Positions 1-38,070 are shown, numbered from the stretch's first letter. The stretch: 64,000 nt of DNA from Cristatella mucedo (GCA_009760855.2 WPIO01000007.1:10542001-10606000), one strand, 5' to 3'. Notes: a model not told the origin generated them from the sequence alone. Program-made: numbers and translations.

Positions 1-197
1 GTGTTTGTGTGTCGGATATGGTCTCTAGTCGGCAACGACAGCAGGCCTAATGGTTTCAGCTTGGTACCCAATTTGCAGTTGTAACATACCTACTCGTTTA
101 CAGTGTAGAAACACCGCAATTTATTCCGACGAGCTCAGAAAAAATTTAAAACTAGGAAGGCTTAAAAGCCCTGTTTTTTAGTGCCTAATGAAAAGTC

Positions 198-300
198 GTG
201 TCGATAGCTCAATCGGTAGAGTACCGGACCTGCAGCCCAGAAGCTGCATACTCCGTGGAGTGGAGTATCATACTCAGTGGAGTATTATACTCCACTCAAG
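198..300 (+). repeat. tRNA-like A-box fragment plus inverted GTGGAGTAT repeats
   Basis: gatagctcaatcggtagagt resembles a tRNA D-arm/A box. No acceptor pairing or B box follows, so it is not a working tRNA. After it come alternating gtggagtat and atactcca copies (about 248-296) that can fold back on themselves. This is probably a decayed SINE head with a small local repeat. Confidence 0.45.
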
Positions 301-3200
301 GAAACGTTGTTTAGTCAGCACTAAGACCCAGAGAAGAGATCCTTTCAATGCTTATTTTGAAATTAGCCAACACTAACTAAAGCCGCCAAATTCGAATTGA
401 AATATGCTCAAACCCATGAAGAGCGGTTCAACTGGGCCACAAAGATTCTCTCCTACGCAGGTCTCCTGCTAAATTTTCCTGCAGAGTGGCCAAGGTCTTG
501 AGAATTTCCGTGTGACCAACGGGTGCTATCTGCCGTGTTTGCTCCTCCGTCAACTTTTACTGGTAGAAAAACTAGTTTTCCATGTCCTGTTGAACTATCA
601 CTTTGTGTAATACTCGGGGCATGCCTTTCCAGAAGTGACCCTCATGAGAAAGCTCATATTCAAGATTCAACACTCTATCGGAAAAAGCGACGCCTGATCA
701 AGAGAACTTGAATAGCCCCTACCAAGTTCCCATTCTACCGCTAGGAATAATAAACATCTAAATAGTGCCTTCAGAGAACTAAACCTCTTTTTAGGCAATT
801 AACAGATGGTGTAAAGATGCTCTTTCTTCTTTCAATAAAATCCACATCAGACCAAGCGAGGGTAAAGGCATTCTGAGTAGGCGTTGCTTCACGGATCATC
901 ACAGAGCAGCTCTGCCTACATTTAAATATGCATTGCACTCACCTTTGTAAAAGAATCAGTCTGCTGTTCATTCATGTACTTGTACATTGTGAATTAATCT
1001 TATACATGCAAGTGTTTGCTTCCGAGCCTTCGGGATTCGAAAAGGAATAAATAAATAATTTACATGCATGAGTTTTCTTTTACTTAAATCTGTAGTACTC
1101 ACCGCCAACGCCTTTTTCACTGCAATGGAGGCCACATCTCAACCATCCCAGACTTTGAATAATCTAGCTGGGCTATTTACTTAGACAGTTTGTGATTTGA
1201 CTACTCTAAATGACTATGATCATTGCAAGATGCGGAACGCACAAGCACTAATGTATCGCTAGGTTTTCGAATGCCATAACCGCTACTTGGCATGTCTAAT
1301 TGGTTGAATATGACGCACTCTTCCGCAGGATGGGCCTCCATGTGGAATTTTAAGCGATAGCTTCTTGACGTATGACGTATGAACTCCATTCGGCAAGCAG
1401 ATGCTTAGAGAAGATACATTTTAACTGCTTTATCTCTGTTCCTTTAAAGCTTATTCTTTTTTTATAAATTTGTGTGCCTCATAATTGAATCATCAATTTA
1501 AGAGTGTTTAGGCAGTTCCTTCCTCTATCGTGTGAATTGGTATGACTCTTGCCTCACCTTTCTGCTGTTCGCAGGTTCAATTCAATATTAAAATACATTA
1601 TTCTTCTTTCTGTCTATCACTTTGAGGAAATTATAAAGTGCATATAAAACCGGCTGACGGTTGAGCTCCGATCTTGCTCCTATTTGATATATGGCAGAGA
1701 GCTAGAACCTGGCCGGCCATTTCGTTGCTGCTCTGCGTGAGCATTTAGGATGTTAATAACAAAATGCTATTGCCATATAAGTAGTTGTGACAGGTACAAG
1801 CAGGCCGCTCAAAGGCGGCTGTACAGCAACTGCAGATCAGCAGGGTACCCCAGCGAGCGCAGCATCGCGACAAGCCGAGGTCACTGACCTGCGGCCAGAG
1901 GCTAACAAGACGCCACCTCACACTGCTGATGCTGAAGGCTTGGCTGCTGTCGGTCAGGGATTCTACGTAAACTGAAGACTTGGTTGAGGCTCTCTGGCCT
2001 CCGATCGGTTAATGCTAGGACGTAGGATCCTGTCACAGCAACTCAACTGACTGCCTAGAGGAGCTCGTCCATTGCGTCCGAAAGATAAAGAAAAGTGGTT
2101 TTTGCAAAATCGAGCACTCTGTTCCTTTTCTGAAACCATCACTTCCTCTGCTTCATTAAGGTACTGTAAGGAAAAGTTGCAAGACAATCGAACCCAATTT
2201 CATACGATTGCATATCTCTTGGAAAGCCGGTTAGAGACAGTCTCCAGGAATTGAACTTAGCATGGCGAGAACTTTGCTACTGCATAAAATAAATCAATAG
2301 GGATCGGCTTATTGACAGCGAGCAGCAGCCAGTCGTAACGAACAGAGCAAGCTACAGATATTTAAAAGTAATAGGGGAATGTATTTGTCGTTATGGTACT
2401 GTGGTATAGCACGAATCTGAGGTCGGTTCCTTAAAGATCCGACGTGACTTGGCTCCAACATGCCAAGTTTTTAGCGATTGATGTGTTTGCTCTGCAGGCT
2501 TCAGGCTGCTCACAAAAGCAGTGAAGATCTTCCAGAACATCCGGGAATACAGCGAATTTGGCATTACACTTGAACGTTTCTCTTTGAGCGCTGAAATGAG
2601 GCACTGTTGCTTTCGTAATGGGTGTACCAATAGTAAACGTATGCATACTACTAACAGCAAAATAATGAAGTACGTACAAGCCCATGCGAAAAACGAGACC
2701 CTGTTTTGTTAACTTGCCGAATTCTTTAGTCATGCAATCTTCGCCCCTTGAAAGTTAGGCAAGTTTGGTAGCCGATACCACTAAGCATATTTTTATACAA
2801 AGCTGGTCAATGAACAACTGAAGAGTAATTTTCTGTGTAAATAACTGTACTCTATGGAAGAAGTTAATAGTCGTTGACCGCTTCCATCGAGCATTTGCGT
2901 CTGCATTCGCACAGCCTGGTAAATAAAAATCAACAGGTCAACTGCCAAACTCGAGCCGACGGCGATATTAGACGCGAGAGCTGTGCTCCATGCTGACAAA
3001 TAATAATAAGGACAGTCAGAGCAATTATCTGTGTATCCCCCCATAGAGAACCTAATCTCTGTCTTGGCAATTGCTGTGAGCTGGAAAGGAAGCCATTAAA
3101 CTGGTTAGTGATAACACACGCAATTTGAGTACTTAAAAACACTCAATAATAGTTGGTGGCTGGAGCACATGCTGTCATGATTTGATGACTTTTAAGCTTC
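301..3200. other. No recognisable gene
   Basis: Unassigned DNA. The short open frames are unconvincing on both strands. About 1775-1975 is GC-richer and open on the plus strand (GGCTATADQQGTPASAASRQ and so on) but resembles nothing I know. A B-box-like ggttcaattc at about 1574 may be SINE debris. Confidence 0.5.
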
Positions 3201-3204
3201 TTTC

Positions 3205-3720
3205 AAATAAAATGCAATAGTAATAATGTTAATACTAATAAGACATTTTTATAGCACGCTTAGAGAACTCAAGCTTTCTTTATGCACTTCATTCATGCAA
3301 GAACGGAAGAATGTCGACGAATCTATGATAACATATACAATATCAGCCCGCATAAACACAGAAAGGACAATACACGATTGCTTTGCTCTCATGAATACGC
3401 AAAAAGCTGTGAGAACTATACAATTCGAATAAGAAAAGCAGGCGGTTTGATGCGAAGCCTGATTGGAAAATATTTCCCACCGTTAGGCCGGAGTTTGGAG
3501 ATCGGAGGGACAAAAGTGAGTGACAGGACCATGAAATCAAGACTACCCTTTTTGGGAGCCATTACAGACCGCTTCGCAGCGGTGGGATACGGCTGCTGTG
3601 GCGTCTGCGACAAAAGGCTTAGCTGCAGAGTTGTGCACCAGCTGTAAGCATCTTACTGTATAGGCAGGAAGACCTGAAAGTAGTGAGTTAGTGACGCCTA
3701 CACAAGTTGATGCCACAACT
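3205..3720 (-). mobile_element. L2-like LINE (A type), decayed 3' part
   Basis: The 3' tail appears at about 3220-3290 (taataatg... agagaactcaagctttcttt). The antisense of the RT C-terminal region runs at about 3470-3720 (gagtgacaggacc..., caccagctgtaagc) and matches better copies at 24480-24660. It is 5' truncated and full of changes. Confidence 0.65.
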
Positions 3721-3866
3721 GCTGAACGGCGTGGATTGTAACCTGCTAGATGCTGCTTTAATTCGCACCGCAGTGCAGGTCTCGCTGACGAGCTCTTCAG
3801 CGAGCGATATTATAGTAGGGACATATTCGTCAAAGTAAGCTTTCGTTCGGTTACCTACCTGCTCAG

Positions 3867-3894
3867 GGCTGTATAGCGCATGCGCTATACAGCC
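3867..3894. repeat. 28-bp perfect palindrome
   Basis: GGCTGTATAGCGCA followed directly by its exact reverse complement, with no spacer. No gene is adjacent. Confidence 0.9.
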
Positions 3895-4252
3895 TCAATC
3901 GTGAAACTCGGAAAGTCAGTGCTAAGTTCGCAGACAAAAAACTGTGAGTCCACCAATGCCGATTCGCTCAAGTTATGGCCTTGGTAGTTTTCTGCTAGTA
4001 GGCTGCCGGGTTTTTGATGCCGCTCGTTGACGTTTGACTAGTTTATGGTTAACGTTAACCTTAAGCCTATCTGAGAGTATGCAGGAGGCACCAGAAAGTG
4101 TTCGTCTGATCACTGGAGACAGGACACGGTGACCATTAAGGCGCAGTCGGAGGGTTTGGCAATAAGCTCTGGTCTGTTGAAAGTAATCAGGAAGGTGCCA
4201 TAATCTTAAAATACAAACAGTAGCTACTATTGCAACTATAACCAAAGCGATA

Positions 4253-4327
<75 letters not shown>

Positions 4328-4408
4328 CGTGCGTGCGTGTGTGTGTGTGTGTGTGTGCGTGCGCGCGCGTGTGTGTGTGCGTGTGGGTGTGCGTGTCTGC
4401 GTGTGTGT

Positions 4409-4441
<33 letters not shown>

Positions 4442-4450
4442 TGTGTGTGT
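4253..4450. repeat. Compound microsatellite (TA)n-(TACA)n-(TG/CG)n
   Basis: About 70 bases of TA/TACA, then about 125 bases of alternating purine-pyrimidine TG and CG. The second part can adopt Z-DNA. Cys/Val-rich open frames across it are artefacts of the repeat. Confidence 0.97.
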
Positions 4451-4699
4451 ATTTATCGTAACAGAAATAATGAAAAGGCTCGAAACCTCAGTGTCTTACG
4501 TTCAGCTCACAGTGGTTTATTACCTGTACACGTACACGAGCAACCACCAATAAATCATAGTCGTGTCTGGGAAATGGTTTAACTCTAAACCCGATTTGAA
4601 ATAGCTACCGAGATCTAAGGAACGTTTAGCTGCAAGGCCATTTTTCAAGTGTCTTGCACAAGAATGATAGAAGGAAGACTAGGTGAGTGTTACCTTGGT

Positions 4700-5115
4700 T
4701 CTCTGTCAAGTCTGCATACTTTCAGCTGCGTAAAATTGCAAAAGTTCGGCCCTGCTTAAAGAGATACCACATCAAACTTGGTCCGTGCATTTGTGATATG
4801 AAATCCTGACTTCTGTAACTCACTACTTGTAGGTTATCAGGCCCGGCCAAGAAGGCGCTTACAGTTGGTGAAAAACTCTGCAGCAAGGCGCGTCTTTCGT
4901 GAACCATTATGCCAATTCTTAATGACCTGCACTCGCTCCACATCAGGTTGCACATCGACATCGACATTTTTATTTACTTATTTATTGGTGCTTTCACTGT
5001 GCGTGTCATCACTAAGCGATTGACATGCTTTTCCGACATCATATGTAAGCTGCCTACCAAGGAATCTAGTTTTCTTAGGGCGTTATACAAATTTTGTCTT
5101 ATTGTTATTATATAT
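4700..5115 (+). mobile_element. L2-like LINE (A type), decayed 3' end
   Basis: Recognisable by tgatatgaaatcctgacttc, tgtaactcactacttg and gcttacagttggtg, ending with a diverged A tail (about 5050-5110: aagctgcctaccaaggaatc ... cttagggcgttatac) and an ATT-rich end. Confidence 0.7.
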
Positions 5116-7280
5116 ACGGATCAATTTTATCGAGTAAGCTGACTACAGCTGTTTTCAGTGGGCGGATAATTCTCAGTAACTTCAAGGGAATATTTGTAAT
5201 AGTAATTACGGTGAGCAGCAACTAGTATAGGCACCTAATGAGGAAAGGAAAGCTTTTGGGGGATGGTCCAGAGAACTAGTGGTCTTCTTAGCCTGGAAGG
5301 AAAATGTATTGCTGATCTCAAAAAAGTCAGGAGAGGGGGAGAGAGGAGAGAAAAGAAGAGCAGGGCGATAAGGGTTAGTACTCCTGTAGGGACGGAAGTG
5401 AAGTTTGTTCTTGGAGAGACGCTCTATAAAGCCGCCATTAGGATTACTGGTAAGTAGGCTGACAGTATGCGAAAGCTGTTTAGAAGACTTCAATAGCTTA
5501 GATTCGACTACTTCTCTATAAAATGTAGACTAAGCCTTAATAAAATTGACTGGTAAGACATACTACAATAATACTTCGATGCTAAGCGGCTGACTATGAG
5601 TCACGCGTTTTTTCGGCCCTTTATAGGCCCACGTTTATTGCTCCTTGCCATTTGTGTGTAAACCGTAAAATAAAGAGCGTCTCGGCACGGATGGATGTGC
5701 CGTTTAGAAATATACGTGCAAACTCATCTAGACATTGGCTAGCGTGATTCTGTAGCATCGCGCGAAGAAGTGAAGGTTAATAGGAGGATCAGGGCATAAG
5801 AACAAAGGACTCGTGGGCTTCGCACAGCAAAATTTCAAGAGGCTTTGGGTTTCTTGGCTCACATATAATTTTGGAAGCCAAAATGGAAACTCATTCCAGG
5901 GTAGAATGAAACGTGTGCGTGCTTAGGAATGGACGACGATAGGATTTGATAACATACAATCGCAGAAGAAAAGTTGCTCTTGGGTGTGGCTTTATTGTTT
6001 GTAGGGGCTTGAACATGAGCACTGAGGCGGAACGCCTAAGACAATTGGTGCAGTCATACAGGAGAATTACGTCTGATAGGATGGGCTAGCAAAATGGATA
6101 TTGGAATCATCCAGAATAAGAAGGGAGTGATTCCTAGTACAGAGAACGGAAAGGCGAGGCATACAACTTAGAGCTCAAGCTGGATTGCTGCTTGATTGAC
6201 GATAAATTACCGTTGCCACCATAGGTGAATTAAGACAATCTGGACAGAGAGCTAAATAACTTGAAGTATCTTAAGTTGGAGCCGAGAGAGGCTTGATATT
6301 TATAGGGGTTCGAGCTATAATGACCACTCCATCACTCCGTTTCAACGATCTCGGAGTATGGTGAATTGAACAACTTTCTGGGGTACAACATCGGTGATAG
6401 CAGCTCAGTTCATCGACTTCAGCCAACTCTCAGTGGCAGTATTAATGTCAAGAGCATCGGAAATTACTGCTAACCGCTAAGGGTCCATCGTACAAAGATA
6501 TGGAGTTCTTCAAACAAAGGCACAAGTTCCACGCGGTTGCCGAGGTTAGTGTCAGCTTTATCAATGCTAAATTATAAAAATTAGCACTATTTCTAACTGG
6601 AGAACGCGAGTATTGGCTACTAAAATTAGCAGTAGTTCTCACGGCAGAACGAGAGTGCTGCTTATATTAGCAAGGACACAGAGATGGTTAGTTCGGTGTC
6701 AGCAGTTCCATCTGGCGCTCAGGCGTGTTCTACAGACCGTAACTTACTCGCCAGCACTGGCAGAGACATGCATTAGCCATGCAGTAGCACTCACTGTTTG
6801 AGTGAGCTTTCATGGCTCTATACATCGAACATCGAATCGAACTCACGATCATCGTCCTTGGCCTGGGCCTCATTCGTCTCTTGCTAGCACCAGTTTCCCT
6901 CTTCTTGGCGGACGTCCTTGCTTCAAGACCAGCGTGCTCTCACGCACCACTTGCCCCTAGGCTTCCAGTCGTCTCGCTGTTCCTCGAACTAAATGAAAAA
7001 ATCTTTTGGCGATCGGACCTCCAGTTCGTATGGGTCGAAGTTTTAGAGCTCGTTTCTGGCTTCTGTCGCCGCCTGCATTGACTTTGTTTAATTTAATAAA
7101 AACCTCAGCTTCAGACGCATCTGTTCCTCTCAGCTTTCTCTGAGCCTCATGCTTTTGTACTGTGGGCTACGCATGCGTACCTGCGAATGACTCAGGGTAT
7201 TTACTAAGTTGGCGTCCTACTAATTAGCGGTCCTGAGTGTCTTCTTGTTTGCTTTTGCATGCTTGTCTAAGCGCAATAAC
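5116..7280. other. No recognisable gene
   Basis: Moderately AT-rich DNA. 6800-7081 is open on the plus strand (hydrophobic, Leu-rich) but has no recognisable family, introns or partners. I see nothing else. Confidence 0.45.
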
Positions 7281-7449
7281 GAGCCGTGATGGCACACTAG
7301 GTAAAGTGGTTGGCTTTCACGACCTCGGTCCCCAGGTCGTAGGTTCGAATCCTCCAGTGGGCGATCCAATATTGCCGCTGCGAGCAGTAGTGGTAGCCGT
7401 AAAGGCTCTTCTGTCTCCATAAAAAAGAGGCTGTTAAATCAGCCAGCTG
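7281..7449 (+). mobile_element. tRNA-derived SINE type 1, nearly complete
   Basis: The tRNA-like head has an A box region (gatggcacactaggtaaagt) and B box ggttcgaatcc. The body is gggcgatcc...gccgctg...ggtagccgtaaaggctcttctgtc, ending aggctgttaaatcagc. The same unit recurs at 40085, 40337, 50153, 34930 and 61588. Confidence 0.85.
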
Positions 7450-7489
7450 TTTTTTTCTTGACAGTGTCTATGGCTTATTGTTTACTGCT

Positions 7490-7575
7490 TCTCCTGTACC
7501 GAGTTGTAAATATCCTGTGTAGGCATAAGGTTCGCAGCGCTCTTCAAAAGACTTATAATTATTATATATACTGCT
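7490..7575 (+). mobile_element. Possible decayed LINE A-type tail
   Basis: gttgtaaatatcctgtgtag ... gcagcgctcttcaaaag then ATT-rich sequence. It resembles the A tail only loosely. Confidence 0.35.
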
Positions 7576-8125
7576 ATTCTGCTGCTAGAAGTTTTAATAT
7601 CCTTATTAGTCTGTTGATTGATGTTGATAATGTTATGAATGAATGTTAATGTTAATTAATTTATGCACCGAGTGCTTGCACGAGTTCAAATGTCCATAGC
7701 TCCCATCGGGATATACAGGACTGTTTCAGTCTTCGAGGCAAATATCAAGTGAGACCGGAAGGTTGCCTTACTTTTGCGATATACTGCAGTAAGATCCAAG
7801 GCATGTAAGTACGTACTATATATTTATAAACATGTCTACTGCGTGTATATTTAGGGTGAGGACAGGAGATAGATCTCTCAATACTTAGATAGCCTATGTG
7901 AGATGGGTGTTGTGTCGTTTTGAACTAGTCACCGTCTGCTTCTAAAAAAGCAATGTATTAAGCCCTTCAACCAAATGCCACCGTGAAATCTTCCGCGCCT
8001 TACCATGTCACTCAAAGAACTCAATTTTCGTACGGAAGAACACCCTGAGCTGAGGTGTTCATAAACTCAGCTTTTTGCTGGGGAATATTTCGGCGACAAC
8101 TGCTGTCCATGTAATCTTGCTAGAG
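7576..8125. other. No recognisable gene
   Basis: I see neither coding signal nor known repeat here. Confidence 0.5.
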
Positions 8126-8129
8126 CCTC

Positions 8130-8370
<241 letters not shown>

Positions 8371-8766
8371 ATTCAATAATGTCGAGGGCCAACAGGATGC
8401 TATCTTTGGTCGCGTAAAGCATACAGAATTTAGCGGGTGCCAATTCATGAGCCGACGTTGCTTTCTCACAAATCAGCAGGGCCGCCTGTGCAGGAAAAGA
8501 GGCTTGCAAACTAATAGCAGCCTTTAGTGACCAGAAACCAACAGCACCTGCGGTTGCCTTAGCCAGTGCTTATGAGGAGAGCTCTGTGCTGGTTCGATTC
8601 GTCACCGAGGCTTCAGCACTAGCACCACTGGCACCGGCTGAGAGGCAAGAGCAAACAACCAGCGGCTGCTGAAGCAATCGCCAGAGGTGGCACGAGGTGC
8701 GTAATGTTTAGGAGGCGGGTGTGGGGCAGCGTGGCGATCCATTGAGTCCCAGCGAACTTCGATACA

Positions 8767-8768
<2 letters not shown>

Positions 8769-8824
<56 letters not shown>
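8769..8824. repeat. (GA)n microsatellite
   Basis: A 56-base pure GA run on the plus strand inside a GC-rich flank (8600-9080). Frames across it (Glu/Arg or Ser/Leu) are artefacts. Confidence 0.98.
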
Positions 8825-8826
<2 letters not shown>

Positions 8827-10074
8827 GACGACGCTGCTCTGCCGCCGCCAGATCGGGACGGGTGGCTGCAGCCGCGGCCGACGGTGCTGCACTCGCAGGC
8901 ACCTGCGATCAAGCTGACGAGCCAGAAGTGGTGTTGGAGCGACGATGCAGCCTGGGAAACGAGCCAGTTGCCGAAGGGTAACGAGCAGCGTCCAGCTAAA
9001 TCGCTCAGCCACGGCTGGAGCGGAGGGCTGCGTAACAGCTCAGCAGGTCTAGGCAAATCGCTCACAAGCAAACGTGAGGCACGCACTAATGGATTTATGG
9101 CGGCAGGTGTATACGAGCATGGCTGCCAACGATCGCAGATGCTGCAAATAATCAGAGCAGTAATTAGCTTGCACTTGCTGCTACAAGCATCCGTGCACAC
9201 TGTGGCTGGATTACGATTAAAGCATTTGAAAACTTGTGCGTGCTCTGCATGCATTAAATACATGCATTGTTTCAGGAGAATAGCCATTACCAAACATTTC
9301 GTTTACATTATTAGTTCTTATTACATTTTTTTCGTAACTTTTGAAAGTCATCGGCTCATAAGCCCGCCCCTAAAGACAAATGCCTCATAATTCTTGTTGC
9401 AGAGCTCTTGAGGGGCAGCTGTTAACAAATTGATACGTCATTTTGGAGCTGCTGCTGTAGCTAGTAATAACTACCTGCTATCTTCAACATCCACAATAGC
9501 CTTGACAACGTTGCACAAAGTTCTGCTACACCACTCTCGATCGAAGCTCGCCCCTGATTGGTTCACTAAAATTCGATGACTACAGCGCGTTATTGTGAAA
9601 AGAGGAATGAAGACCACGATGCTAGCTAGGTACAGGTAATTCGTTAGCATTTTGAAGATACATAGATGCTCACTGTTATCCACGTGCGCAATTGCACATG
9701 GCTACATCTCGCAAGACTCACGATTGAAAATTGGCAGCGTCGTCAGTAGGGAAATAATTCAAACCAACATGCAGCCTTGTAAATTGTAGTCCCGCCTAAA
9801 TTTCCTATCTGGCGGTTGTGGAGCCTGGCTGCCACTGCATAATAAGTAAGCAAATGCTAGCGCTCAGCTTTCGCTTCACCCCAATGAACTAATCTTTTTT
9901 CTTGTGTTTCACGTGACTATTCGTATGCTATTGAATGCATGCTACTAACCAGGTATCATCCCAACATGTTACCCAAAGAGTCTTCTTGTGTCATTCTGCA
10001 TGGAGGTCTAAGCATAATATTTGTGTATTTTTTCAGTCCTATCTAAGATGACCTTGGTTTTTTTCATTCCTTCT
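8825..10074. other. GC-rich flank then unassigned DNA
   Basis: 8825-9080 is GC-rich and open in several frames on both strands without family resemblance. The rest is AT-richer with nothing recognisable. Confidence 0.45.
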
Positions 10075-10425
10075 CATAAAGATCGTTGGCGACAGAAGCT
10101 CTTGCTCTGCCGGTCCTAGATTGTAGAACTCACCCACAATTCTTACGCCTCGACAATTTTCCTGCTTCCGACTAGGGCTCATCCTTTTCAGCGGTCCCGA
10201 GCTGCTACTTCCACGCTACTCACTACCTCAACTGCTCTCCTGACTCGGCTATGCTTCCCACTTTCTCTTTGTAGCGTGGGACGAAGTCTGTTGGCTACCG
10301 AATGTGTACCGAAAGCCTCTTAGGCTGTGAGTACGCTATACAAAACTCTCCGAAATACCCACATGGTCTTTATGACTTTGTGGAGTTACAGACGGAGATA
10401 CATTACATTACAATACATTATAAGC
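10075..10425 (+). mobile_element. L2-like LINE (B type) 3' end
   Basis: The C-terminal coding remnant (ggcgacagaagctcttgctc, acaattcttacgcc) and B tail (gtctgttggctaccgaatgt, tatacaaaactctc) end in a tatgactttgtggagttaca segment and (ATTAC)-type repeats. Confidence 0.85.
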
Positions 10426-12220
10426 AGGTAAGTGCACAAGAAGAACGAGTCACAGAGACCCACCGAATTAGCTCTCTTACGATGATTCATTAGCGATCTG
10501 TGGTTATTGTTATTATCACTACTCATTTTGCATATTGCTCTTTCATTAGGTCATGTTCTAGGGCAGGTCTACCTGTCTCGGTCCAACCTATATCGCAATA
10601 AAGCAGGTATGTGTGGATATTTGGGAATTTCATGCTTCTACGCCGTCGGAAAAAGCTTTCAAAAATTGCTCCAAGCATTTCATCTCTAAGCACTGGCGTC
10701 TGCGACTGGCGTCTGCGACTAGTAATAGCGTCTACGTGTCCGTGAAGATCCGGATGCTCACTCGACTTTCTGAATGATTCACGGGATTCAATTTATTCAA
10801 ACGGCACTCTCGGGGCACGTTCATAGGACACCAGTAATTATTATTATTATTTTGCCCTTCGGATGTTTTCTCAATCTAAACTTGTCTTTGCATAACCTCG
10901 GAAGCTTTCGTAGAAATTCCAATGCACCTTGGCAACGAAAGGCAGAGGCACGGAGAGCTGTTTCTACCGACGTGTCTCGTAAGGGAGCGGTTTCGAGTCA
11001 TTTGGCGAACCTGTCTATCACTGCTACTCGGATCGGTCACCGTAAGCGGTGCTCCTTGATACACTAGAGGTGCGGGTGTCTCGCACATTCTAGTACATCT
11101 GCGGATTATCGATAGTGCTGATATAATTGAAGTCTTAGTGGATACAGACCACCAGAGGGCTGCTAGAACAGTAGCAACCAACGTACGGGGTCCTGGGCCG
11201 CAACCTCTGGTACCTCAGCCTGAACACGAGCCGACAGAGGCGTGAGAAGGTGGCAGCTCGGCAGACGATTCAACCCAGCGCTCCGATGCATCGGCACACC
11301 GGCCAGGCTGGCAAACTATGCTCCTCGTTAATGCCGAGTTTATTTCTATACTTTTTTAAGGCGAAACGAGCGGTCACTTTTTCATGAGTCACGAGCTCCC
11401 GACCTACGACGATCGGGTAAAGCAAAGGAAACGTTGTGTCTTGGTGTTGTTAGGGAGTGCTTTACACGGTCAAACATAGACACATAGGTGGTCGTATGCA
11501 GAACTGGCCTCACTTGGATACGAGTTTATGTTCTACACAACACCCTGCATTCGCATTGAAGGACGCCTCAGAAGAATCCCATCACTCGAATTTCTTCTCA
11601 AACTGCATTAGGCGCCTCAGCTCGATTACATCTAGCGCGAAAATCTCTGTACAGCTTACGGCAGCGGCGGTTCACTTTTCTAAAGCGACAAGGATCACTT
11701 GAGCAGAATGAATGGACTAAATCACGAGCTCCTATCGACTTAGCTTAATCTAGACCGACCGCGCTTGTAACATTATTGGCCATTGTGCTCGACTGACGAC
11801 CGATTCAGATTCTCTAGTAGCCAAGTTATCCGACAGCTGCATGCGTTTGTGCGGGTGTTCATTCTCATTACTGTAGGCATTTCTTTTCTTATCTTTGATA
11901 TGCACACACATCACAAACATCGTGTAAGCCACAAAAAACTGTAGGAAGCATTTAATTACAAGGCCTGCCGTCGGAAAGAAAGCTCGAATGTGAATCGGCA
12001 CGGCAGTATCTGATAATATTAGTGTACATGCAACCGCTTACTGTTAATGTCAAAACGACGTCACGTGCTCCTTCGAGACTAGACGCCGCTTGAGGTGGCA
12101 CGCGAGAGAGAGGCTCAAAATTTGAGTGTCTTACGAAGACTGCCGACCACAGCTTCCGATCGAACTCTGGAATCGGATTAGTGCCGCCCCAATCTGCCAC
12201 GTCACTGTGCACGCTGTAGA
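10426..12220. other. P450 3' flank, no recognised gene
   Basis: Contains a short tandem duplication (actggcgtctgcg, about 10695-10720). Several open frames of up to about 100 codons on either strand lack any recognisable motif. Confidence 0.45.
11951..11956 (-). terminator. Possible P450 poly(A) signal (ATTAAA)
   Basis: The first common poly(A) variant I see downstream of the P450 stop, about 265 bases on. An AATAAA lies further away at about 11338-11343. Neither is proven. Confidence 0.3.
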
Positions 12221-37165
<24,945 letters not shown>

Positions 37166-38070
37166 CGTTCTGCACAAAAGGATACACATGCAACAATTAC
37201 GAGTGAAAGCTAAACTAAAAGATAGTCGTACTTGCGGTTGTCTGAGCAATTCTAGAACATCTTGCTCTCTCCCTCTCTATCAAAATTCTTATGTGATTAT
37301 TCTGTCTTAACTTCAGCTATCTCGGTCCCGGTCATCAATCAAAATGTACGTACCTATGTAGCGTCTTAGCGTACACAGACACTTTATCATTTGTACGAGG
37401 CTCATCTAATATAGCTGCCAGAGCCACCTCCACGGGGACATTTTGTCTGGTCACGGTGACCAGACAAACACCGACAGACAAGACCATGGCTATTCCATTC
37501 GGTTGGGGGCACTGACCACATACGAAGAGTAGTACAACCAATTGGAGATTAAGACAATCATTCAGGACACTTCGTCTCCGGACCAATTAGATCATGACTT
37601 GCCCTTCCTCGGTGTGCAGTGTGCACTTACCAATGGCTAGCGTATGCTTTGTAAGGCATCTACCCGGCGATGGTGATCGCTTTTTAGGAATCATGCGAGT
37701 ACCGGCTTAAGGTTTTTGAATATTTGCATCGTCGCCCAGATTGTGCGCTGTCATTAAAAACACTCGTTTTTGACCGCGATCCGGAAAAAGCTACAAGCTT
37801 CGCGTTTTTTTATTTCTGAGACGATTCGTTGCAATCAAATGTATTCAGAACTCCCGAAGAGCGATTACACGGTAATTGGCGAAAAAGAACGCAAGTATGG
37901 CGATCCTGAATTCGACCACGTTTGGTAAATGCTACATATTGCCAAATAGGTCCATCGGGAAGTGCATGCGAAAAAAGCAAGCATTTCATAATAGCTTGGG
38001 CTAAATTAATTATGAAAACTCACTTCGTGGGAGCGAAAAATAGACTCAGCAATTCTAATCCAATAACTTT
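37166..38070. other. P450 upstream region
   Basis: Likely promoter and 5' UTR region. Apart from the palindrome at 37442-37468 and a candidate splice acceptor just before the ATG, I see no clear TATA box or gene. Confidence 0.4.
37442..37468. promoter_or_regulatory. 27-bp perfect palindrome with ERE-like core upstream of P450
   Basis: Arms TTTGTCTGGTCAC and GTGACCAGACAAA around one central G. The core 37449-37461 reads GGTCACGGTGACC, two GGTCA half-sites as an inverted repeat with 3-base spacing. This is the arrangement bound by estrogen-receptor-type nuclear receptors. It lies about 277 bases upstream of the P450 ATG. Regulation of the P450 by such a receptor is inference. Confidence 0.5.

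Noticed and set aside
7281-7355. Possible functional tRNA gene
   Set aside because: It has A and B boxes but no proper acceptor stem, and the same unit recurs with a SINE body attached.
8602-9293. Minus-strand open frame of over 200 codons with a Ser-Leu run
   Set aside because: The run is the GA microsatellite and the flanks have no family resemblance or splice support.
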